Positions 57,458 to 64,000 of a stretch of 64,000 nucleotides of DNA are shown piece by piece. A program made the position numbers and the translations under genes. Numbering within the stretch: position 1 is the stretch's first letter; every line of letters starts with the position of its first letter. The notes under the pieces were generated by a model, which made no database searches, was not told the DNA's origin, and saw only the letters and a program-made list of their open reading frames with translations. Source of the stretch: Choanephora cucurbitarum (taxonomy: Eukaryota > Mucoromycota > Mucoromycetes > Mucorales > Choanephoraceae); contig JAIWNI010000011.1 in assembly GCA_025331435.1 (NCBI GenBank), positions 1-64,000 on the forward strand, given 5' to 3'.

Positions 57458-59102
57458 GGGGAGTGTCAAAAGAGGAAAAAGAGGAGTTTTTATTTTTTTT
57501 TAAAGTACTTTATTTTTAGGGGATCCATTGGACTTGCAATATCCTAAACGATTCCCCAAATTTAGAGATGCTCTTAAACCATCGCTCAATCAAATGCATG
57601 GGGCACTTGAAAACTGCGTGTTGGTTGAAACGAAAGAAAGTGCACACAGAAATAATGAGCAAGAACTACTCTGTCATTCTCTATCAGCAGTGCTTTGGAT
57701 TGCTTGTTCTTTGTGGACTAACGTCAATCCAAAGGCCGTATACAGGTTTCAGTGCAATTTAAACACGATTCCCAAAAGAAGAAAATTCGGTAGGGCTTTA
57801 GTGTAGCTATTGAGGAGAATGGTACAGCCTAGGAGTGTGCTCTAAGCAATATCTATTTTGCGGTTGTTGCTAGAATCTTTATCATCTCTCCATCGTTATG
57901 ACTTTGAATGATATGCACTACTGCTATTACCATTTCTAATTTCGATCTCTTATTAATACTACTATTACTTCTACTTTTGATGACATTCTTTTTGAAAAGT
58001 TGCAATGAGAGAGGCTTGAAGGTGAAGGCTTTAAAAAGAAACAGATGTCTTAGTGACCATCAGCTACACACAACGATTTCTCTTTGGGCAACGCTTTTCC
58101 TAACATGTATCAAGCTGCTAACCTGGGCAGTTTCAATAAGATTCTAAAAGAAAACTGTAGTGTGCAAGTAACTGAACATATTTTGGAATTAAAGTGCAAC
58201 TATAAACAATCCCATCCGACTATTTATCTTTCTTGCGATTGTGTGCGACTCGCAAGGTTAATAAACAAAGTATGCTTCCAAGTACTTCAAAAGAAACTAT
58301 ACAGTAAAAAGCTGTCAATCAAATGAAACAAACGTTTATAGAACCTATAGTATGCATTAGAAGTTGCTTACTCCCTTTATGGCTGTACTTGGAAAAGTCT
58401 ATCAAGTTCCTTTTCTAGACAGCAATTAATATTTACGGATAAAATTCAAGCGGAGGCCTGCTTCTTTCCTTTGCTTAAGGTTTGTTTCCGAAAAATAAAT
58501 ATTTCATGTTAGATTATGCTATGCCTTGAAACAGATATGAAGAACATTACTGTTGTAGACGTTGATAAAGTGAAAACAAAAAGAAGGGGTGATAGTGTCT
58601 TGTAAGCGATTCGATGCATATGAAGCGTGAATAAGAAGGAGTCTCTAGTTCACGAATAAAGTTTTTCGAGTTTCATTTGACGGGCCAGTGTAAACCAAAA
58701 TGGCGTCACGGTTAAATTTCATCCGATTTAATTAAGGGGAAAGAAAGGACCATGTTCATAAATAAGGTATTGCGGGCATACCCCCTCTTTTAATCCTAGG
58801 AAAATTTGCAAACTGTTCGCTCATTCAGCATGAAGATTTGTATTTTATATGAATCGAAAGCTCTTTAGAATTTGTCGAGTAAAATAAAACATAAATGTGA
58901 AGATCGGAATTGCGTATAAATCAAAAGAGCAATAGAGAACAAAGAGATGCATGTTTGACGGTAATGAAATAAGTCTTAACCTGATATAGTTCTGTTTTTG
59001 TTACAGTAGATTTGGAACAGAGAGCCATCATTTTACTTAAAAAGAGATCACTTTTTCTTTACTTCTTTCACTTCTTTTTGTTTTATATATACAATTCAAA
59101 AA
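57458..59102. other. Intergenic region without supported gene
   Basis: A 92-codon plus frame (57528-57806) has no recognisable motif and no splice partner that I can see; other frames are shorter. The last 60 bp before 59103 are CT-rich with a TATATATA word and probably form the glycosyltransferase promoter. Confidence 0.5.
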
Positions 59103-60943
59103 ATGAAATTGAAAAGTATCAGCTTACTTTCATTGACGGCAAGTTTATTGTTGGGCTCTAGCCAAGCAAACAATCTAGAAACAACTTACTATCAAGACTT
59201 TGGATTTAAAAAAGTAATGTTCTATGCTCCTCAAGGCGGGAGTTCCCATTATAATTGGGTTTTGAATATCTGTGAAGAACTTGGTTTAAGAGGACACAAT
59301 GTTACGTTTCTGACTTCTGTAAGTAAAACAATAAAGACACTCGAGAAATCAAGATATTGATTCGATGGCTTAGAACACAGCGGCCAAGTTTGGAAAACCG
59401 TTTCATCATGTTCAGACTATTCCTGTCATTCCTGGTGTCAAATATGATGCAAGAGAATTTGCTAATAGTGAAATTATTCGAAAGAACCACCCAGGCAAGA
59501 TCATTTCCACTCTATTCGATCTTGTTTTATCGGATTATAAAAAAGGTAAAGAATACAATTAGAAAGACAAACGATAATAGAACAGGCAACTCAGAGTATG
59601 ATGATGATACAAAATACAGGCTTTTTGGCTGTTCGAGATTATCTGATTGAAAATGAAGTGGATTTGGCTCTTTGTGATCATTTTGCAGAAGCTTGTGTGG
59701 ATGCAGCTGTATCCATAGGTATTCCTTTTGTTATCACCACAACTCCCGCTGTGACTGATGGTAAGAAAAACTCAATATTCCACTTCTTCAAGTGACCAAC
59801 TCTTTTTCTTTAGGTGTAGCAGCACCTTACATAGTCAACGATATCATGTTTGGAACCCATCCTACAACAGAGTTTCAATCCCTATTCAGCCGGTTTCACG
59901 ATAATTATATCAGCCCGCTCATCTTTTATCAACATTTATCGCCTGTTCTCAAGAAACAAATCAAAGCAAAGAAAGAGGTCGGTTTGCCAGGCAAACTAGA
60001 GAACCCTAATGAAGCATGGAAGAATTCCTTGATCTTGATCAATAACGCTTTTGGATTTTTACCTGCTCGACCCTTGAGTCCTCTTGTTGAACTGATAGGC
60101 CCCATCATGAATAAGAAATACCCGCCCTTGACTGACTCATTCAAGACCTTCCTTGAGCACCATCAGCGCGTAGCCTATGTCGCCTTTGGACAAACAGCCA
60201 CACCCTCACTTCAAGATGCCACTACCATCTTGCTATCTCTCTTAGAAGGTCTTGAACAGGGTGCCTTGGACGGCTTTATCTGGGCCACTGTCAATACTGG
60301 CGACCTGTTCCCCAAGACTGTCAAGACAAGCTCGGGTAGAGTCTATCGCACAGACGATATGTTTGCAGATACATATCCTGATATCCGTATGGTCGCCTGG
60401 TCTCCTCAGATGAGTCTTTTGTTACATCCTTCCGTTCGCTTGTTTGTCTCTCATGGAGGCTTTGGATCTATAAGTGAATCTGTCTTTGCCGGTAAGCCTA
60501 TGCTTCTGTTCCCCTTCTTTGGAGATCAGCCTACCAATGCCTTCTGGCTAGAGCAGAGCAAACTGGGCATGACCTTTGCTTATGACACACCTCCCTTGGA
60601 AATTGCCAGAAAGATACAGCTGCTTGTGGAAGATAAAGAACATATCTATAGTGAGAGCATGAAGCGCATGAAAGCTAACGCACAGATTCGATCCAAACAT
60701 AGTGTCCTTCGAGGTGCTGATCTGGTGGAAGAAGTGCTTTATACACATAAAGATGGTATTCTGGAGCATCGTGTTACTGCAGATCGTCGCATGTCCTATA
60801 TAAAGGCACATAACTTGGACTTGTACGCTCTTTTGGCTCTTGTTGTGACCTCTGTTCTATTTATCTTTGGATTCATTGCTTTCAAGTTGTACGCATTTGC
60901 TAGACCCCATCTTCATCAACACAACAAACTGAAGACACAATAA
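59103..60943 (+). CDS. UDP-glycosyltransferase (GT1/UGT), signal peptide plus C-terminal membrane anchor
   Basis: Transfers a sugar from a UDP-sugar to a small lipophilic acceptor such as a sterol, lipid or xenobiotic. Four exons (59103-59318, 59374-59545, 59620-59760 and 59814-60943) join in phase (GTAAGT, GTAAAG and GTAAGA donors) to about 552 residues. An N-terminal signal peptide (LLSLTASLLLGSSQA) is followed by GSSHYNWVLNICEELGLRGH, the acceptor-side start typical of UGTs. The donor-binding signature lies around residues 365-410: VAWSPQMSLLLHP, FVSHGGFGSISESV, GKPMLLFPFFGDQPTN. A single membrane helix (LLALVVTSVLFIFGFIAFKL) and a short basic tail (residues of about 514-552) end it. This is the ER-lumen, tail-in-cytosol layout of animal UGTs. 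An AATAAA overlaps the stop. Sugar and acceptor cannot be told. Confidence 0.92.
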
Positions 60944-61647
60944 AGTATTTATTTTTCTAATACAAAGAGTATTCACATATATTGCTAATAAGTTCTTATT
61001 GTCATCTCGATTTACTCAAGAGCATCCAATGAACATTTTGATACTTTGGCTCACAGATGCCAATGCATTCACAGTAGCCTTCTCTGTATCCAATTTAACC
61101 CAATTAAACTGAACTTTTAAGAAATAGACGATATTCGAAAAACTCTGTCTCTTTTTAAAAGCTTTATTCTCTGTGTTATGGAAGCATGATGTTGACGTGA
61201 ACATGTTTGTGAATTTGCTGTTTATTCGTAAAGCGACTTGGTTGAGGTCTAAAATCAAATTCTTAATATCAGTGGTATCAACCTTACACAAGACAAAATC
61301 TTCTTGACAGTCTACTCCTTCTCCCTCAGCCAATTCAATAAACGAATACCAGCTTTGAAGAGGAACGTGCTTGACGTTGAGTGACTACAGTGGCAACCAT
61401 ACCTTCTAGCTTTTTTCTTTTAGTTCTTCAGGGATTGTGATGTCGAATAAGAAATCTTTGACAATCAATATATCATTTGAAGGTAAGATATTTGGCAGTT
61501 AAAAGATCAGTTTTTTTTTTTGTGAAACACTATAGTAGTAAGCAAAAAAAAAAGGAAACATATTTCCTCAAGATATGATTGGCTTAACCTGAAGTTTTTC
61601 AGTAACCTTTCTTTCCTTTTCTTCTTCTTTTTTTTCTCTTGTCAACA
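60944..61647. other. Spacer with a possible small minus-strand gene
   Basis: A minus frame (61333-61016) encodes 105 residues including DFVLCKVDTTDIKNLILDL and FLKVQFNWVKLDTEKATV. It extends upstream to an acceptor-like CTGTAG near 61388, giving SLNVKHVPLQSWYSFIEL. Further upstream is another protein-like frame (ILIVKDFLFDITIPEELKEK, about 61420-61480) that ends in a stop before a possible GTATGG donor. No start codon is visible. It may be a pseudogene or a gene whose splicing I misread. The last 40 bp before 61648 are CT-rich. Confidence 0.35.
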
Positions 61648-63176
61648 ATGTTGCTTAAAAGTTTCTTGAGCAAAAACAAAGTTTCTCCTGTTCATTTTGC
61701 ACGTACTATCTCAACAGTAGCTAAGCCTAATTATGCTTTTGCTTTTGACATCGATGGTGTCTTGATCAAGGTAAACAGAACAAGCGTTGTCGCGCAACTA
61801 TAACTAACAAAAAAAGCAAAGGGTAAACGTCGTATTCCCGAAGCAACTCGGTAAATGCATCTTTCTTTATAGAATCAAAAAAAAAGTAAATCTAATATAG
61901 ACTTTCTAGTGCATTAAACCTCTTAAATGGCAACAACCCTTCCAATAGACATATTCCTTTTGTATTATTGACCAATGGTGGTGGTGTCACAGAAGAAGAG
62001 AAGGCCAGACAAATCAGTGAACTTGTTGGTGTGAAGGTATACTAGAGAGCTTGTTCTTTAGTTGATCTATATATTGAATCTATCTGTTTGGTAGATTGAT
62101 CCTAAACAAGTCATTCTGTCTCATTCACCTATGCAAAACTTAGCCTCTCAATACAATGACAAGCGAGTCTTGATTGTAGGTGGCAGAGGTCGTAACTGTT
62201 ATGATGTTGCTAAACGGTAATTGAAGGGGGAGTTGGTTGAATGGTAAAAGGAGACTTGTTTGACAGATGTCATTTTTGTTAGTTATGGATTTAAAGAAGC
62301 TGTAACACCTCATGATATCATGCACTGGAATAATTCAGCTTGGCCTTATTCTTCACCTACTTCTGACCTATCACTTTTAACCAGTGTAAGTCTCTTTGTT
62401 GTCGGGTATATGCATAGGCTAATTTCGATTGATAGAATGGCATTGAATTCTCTAAAACACCAATCCATGCTGTCATGGTATTCCACGATACATTTGATTG
62501 TAAATGGACATTTTAGGCTGTCGTCTTCAAGACTGTTTAACATTTTTTTCTTTTTCTATAGGGGGAAGAGACCTTCAAATTATGTTGGATGCATTATGTT
62601 CAAAGGATGGTATTTTGGGCACAAGAAAAGAAGACTATCAAACTCAAGATGTGCCCTTGTATTGGTCTAATGTAAGCCATTTCTCTAACAAAAAAAAGCT
62701 GTTTCTCACTCTTTTTTTACCTATAGAATGATTTAGTAAGTCTTAATAGAATGTATGGCTCGATCCTTTAGAAATAACACGCTTATTAGATCTGGAGTAC
62801 TGATTTCCCTGCTCCTCGTCTAGGCCAAGGTGCTCTGAAGGTAGCATTGGATAGTCTCTATAAAGAACTCACAGGTCATGCACTTCAATCTACTTCTTTT
62901 GGAAAACCTCATAAGGCAACCTATCAATTTGCTGAACAAGTCATTCATAGACTATCACCCTCTGAAACACAACGACGTGTCTATGCAGTTGGTGATAATC
63001 CTGCAGCAGATATTCAAGGTGCAAATAACTATGGTTGGGAAAGTATATTGGTGCGTACAGGTGTTTTTACTGGAAAGGGGAATGCAAAGGATTTCCCTGC
63101 AAAGATTGTTTGTGAAAATGTAGAAGAAGCAGTAGAAAAGATTATTGCCGATGAAGAGAACAAGCGTCCTTATTAG
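61648..63176 (+). CDS. Mitochondrial HAD-family hydrolase, CECR5/YKR070w type
   Basis: HAD phosphatase-like protein of the yeast YKR070w and human HDHD5 (CECR5) group; the substrate is not established. Nine exons (61648-61770, 61822-61850, 61901-62036, 62095-62216, 62283-62385, 62436-62499, 62562-62671, 62727-62735 and 62790-63176) give about 360 residues, matching yeast (352). All phases agree. A basic, Ser/Thr-containing N-terminus (LLKSFLSKNKVSPVHFARTI) is a likely mitochondrial presequence. HAD motif I is FAFDIDGVL (Asp34, Asp36), motif II FVLLTNGGG, then AVMVFHDTFDWGRDLQIML (formed by splicing), NDLIWSTDFPAPRLGQGAL, FGKPHKATY (motif III Lys) and motif IV VGDNPAADIQGANNYGW (Asp301). Exon 8 is only 9 nt (Asn-Asp-Leu). 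The intron density is higher than in the neighbouring genes. Confidence 0.92.
62727..62735 (+). other. 9-nt microexon in the HAD hydrolase gene
   Basis: AATGATTTA lies between a CTATAG acceptor and a GTAAGT donor. It encodes Asn-Asp-Leu, which supplies the NxDLxW part of the family motif before WSTDFPAPRLGQG. Without it the two neighbouring exons would lack these conserved residues. Confidence 0.75.
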
Positions 63177-63285
63177 ATAAAGGGGGATATAATAGGTTTA
63201 CTCTAAAATAAGTTGAATCAAGTATTATGTTACACCTTCATCCTTCCCTCAAACTTGTTGCTATGAAACATCTATCGTGTTATAT

Positions 63286-63287
<2 letters not shown>

Positions 63288-63323
<36 letters not shown>

Positions 63324-63330
63324 GCGTGTT
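63288..63330. repeat. (TG)n microsatellite
   Basis: TG dinucleotide run with two CG interruptions near its end, about 110 bp past the stop of the HAD hydrolase gene. The rest of 63177-63600 holds no gene. Confidence 0.9.
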
Positions 63331-63607
63331 TCATATGGATCAAAACAGAACAGAGTAGTACTATTTAGTCAATCGTTGGATAAGAAATCATACATAGTAT
63401 GACTCTATATAAATCATTAGAGCCTCGGATGGTATTTTATCTCTCTCTTTTTTCTTGGCTGAGACACTATAAAGGCATATGACCTACTCTTTCTCTTAAC
63501 TACTATCACTCCTCCTTTATTCTTAATTGTTCAAATAGTAGTCTAGACAACTAGTTAAATTGAATGCATTTTATTCTAGAAGAAGAAAAAAAAAGGGAAT
63601 TTTCACT

Positions 63608-63721
63608 CTAATGTAAAATTTCCCTAGGTTTGCGTGGTTTAGAATGATGATTAAGTTGCATAAAATAGAAGGATTTCATAATTTCCATAAAAGAAAAGGG
63701 AGACTTTGGCGTAATTCTCTG
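63608..63721 (-). CDS. Possible terminal exon of a gene extending off the window
   Basis: The minus-strand frame is open from the window end, but most of it is AT-rich, Lys/Ile/Tyr-biased and looks non-coding. Only the last about 36 codons, after an AAAAACAG acceptor-like site near 63722, have ordinary composition (ITPKSPFSFMEIMKSFYFMQ, then a basic tail ending REILH and TAG). I do not recognise it. It may equally be chance. Confidence 0.25.
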   Translation of the reverse strand, partial: QRITPKSPFSFMEIMKSFYFMQLNHHSKPRKPREILH

Positions 63722-64000
63722 TTTTTTTAATATGTATTTAACTTTTTTTTCATATTTTTTATTAGATATTATGGTAATATGTATATAGTGTATATAGAAT
63801 GCAAGTTGATAATAAATAAACATAAGCTTTTTTTTGTAAGCTATTATAATAATACTTTCTTTCTTATACAAATGAAACAAGACTTTTTCTTTTTTTTTTA
63901 AGTGATTAGGATTACAATTTAGGAGTGATACAAATCTTGTTGATTTTTTTAAGGGAAATATTTTTTTTAATACTATAAAAGAAAAAGAGTAAGAACACAC

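Noticed and set aside
57528..57806. 92-codon plus-strand frame between RNPC3 and the UGT
   Set aside because: No motif, no splice partner and no promoter-like leader; ordinary chance length for this composition.
63722..64000. Upstream part of the minus-strand frame at the window end
   Set aside because: Very AT-rich with Lys, Ile and Tyr runs; looks like untranslated or intergenic sequence kept open by composition.
1..64000. CRISPR array, bacterial operon or biosynthetic cluster
   Set aside because: No regularly spaced direct repeats; the genes carry spliceosomal introns and belong to unrelated eukaryotic housekeeping pathways.

Overview
The window is AT-rich eukaryotic DNA, most likely from a Mucoromycota (Mucorales-type) fungus. 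The genes have short spliceosomal introns of about 50-120 nt with GTAAGT-like donors, pyrimidine-rich leaders and compact spacing. Two gene products point away from Dikarya: a type III glutamine synthetase and a U11/U12-65K minor-spliceosome protein. The species assignment is an inference; no rRNA or tRNA gene was found to anchor it.

Region 1 (1-22.5 kb) is a transposon-dominated compartment. It holds three Rep-helicase Helitrons. One lies on the minus strand (about 600-5270) and is heavily decayed. One lies on the plus strand (about 5439-10550), head-to-head with the first and moderately decayed. The third lies on the plus strand (17676-22500) and is almost intact apart from three disabling lesions. 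A fourth Helitron survives as an N-terminal zinc-knuckle fragment (about 15555-16100, minus), with an 861-bp TA-flanked inverted-repeat element beside it. Other content is a decayed AP-endonuclease-like fragment (10.7-11.4 kb), foldback repeat modules shared by the Helitrons, a C-rich tract and a CCGCCCTCCAG minisatellite.

Region 2 (22.7-36.0 kb) carries single-copy genes: a GRR1-type F-box/LRR protein (minus), glutamine synthetase III (plus), a BRAP2/ETP1-type RING ubiquitin ligase (minus) and a 606-residue coiled-coil protein of unknown role (minus). A 439-bp MITE and a broken LINE reverse transcriptase sit between the last two.

Region 3 (36-44.5 kb) is gene-poor. It contains a decayed DDE (Tc1/IS630-like) transposase, an unrecognised broken coding stretch and otherwise featureless AT-rich sequence.

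Region 4 (44.5-63.2 kb) is a dense housekeeping block: a two-finger C2H2 protein, ZW10/Dsl1 (minus) divergent from MIOS/Sea4 (plus), a spartin-like senescence-domain protein, Tim13, RNPC3/U11-U12 65K (minus), a membrane-anchored UDP-glycosyltransferase and a mitochondrial CECR5/YKR070w-type HAD hydrolase with a 9-nt microexon. Several of these act in membrane traffic, TORC1 signalling or mitochondria, but nothing indicates a co-regulated cluster.

I found no convincing new multi-gene system. The best leads are the Helitron family features (zinc-knuckle N-termini, shared foldback modules, a spliced and recently inactivated copy), the tandem acidic single-tryptophan repeats on ZW10/Dsl1, and the minor-spliceosome gene.
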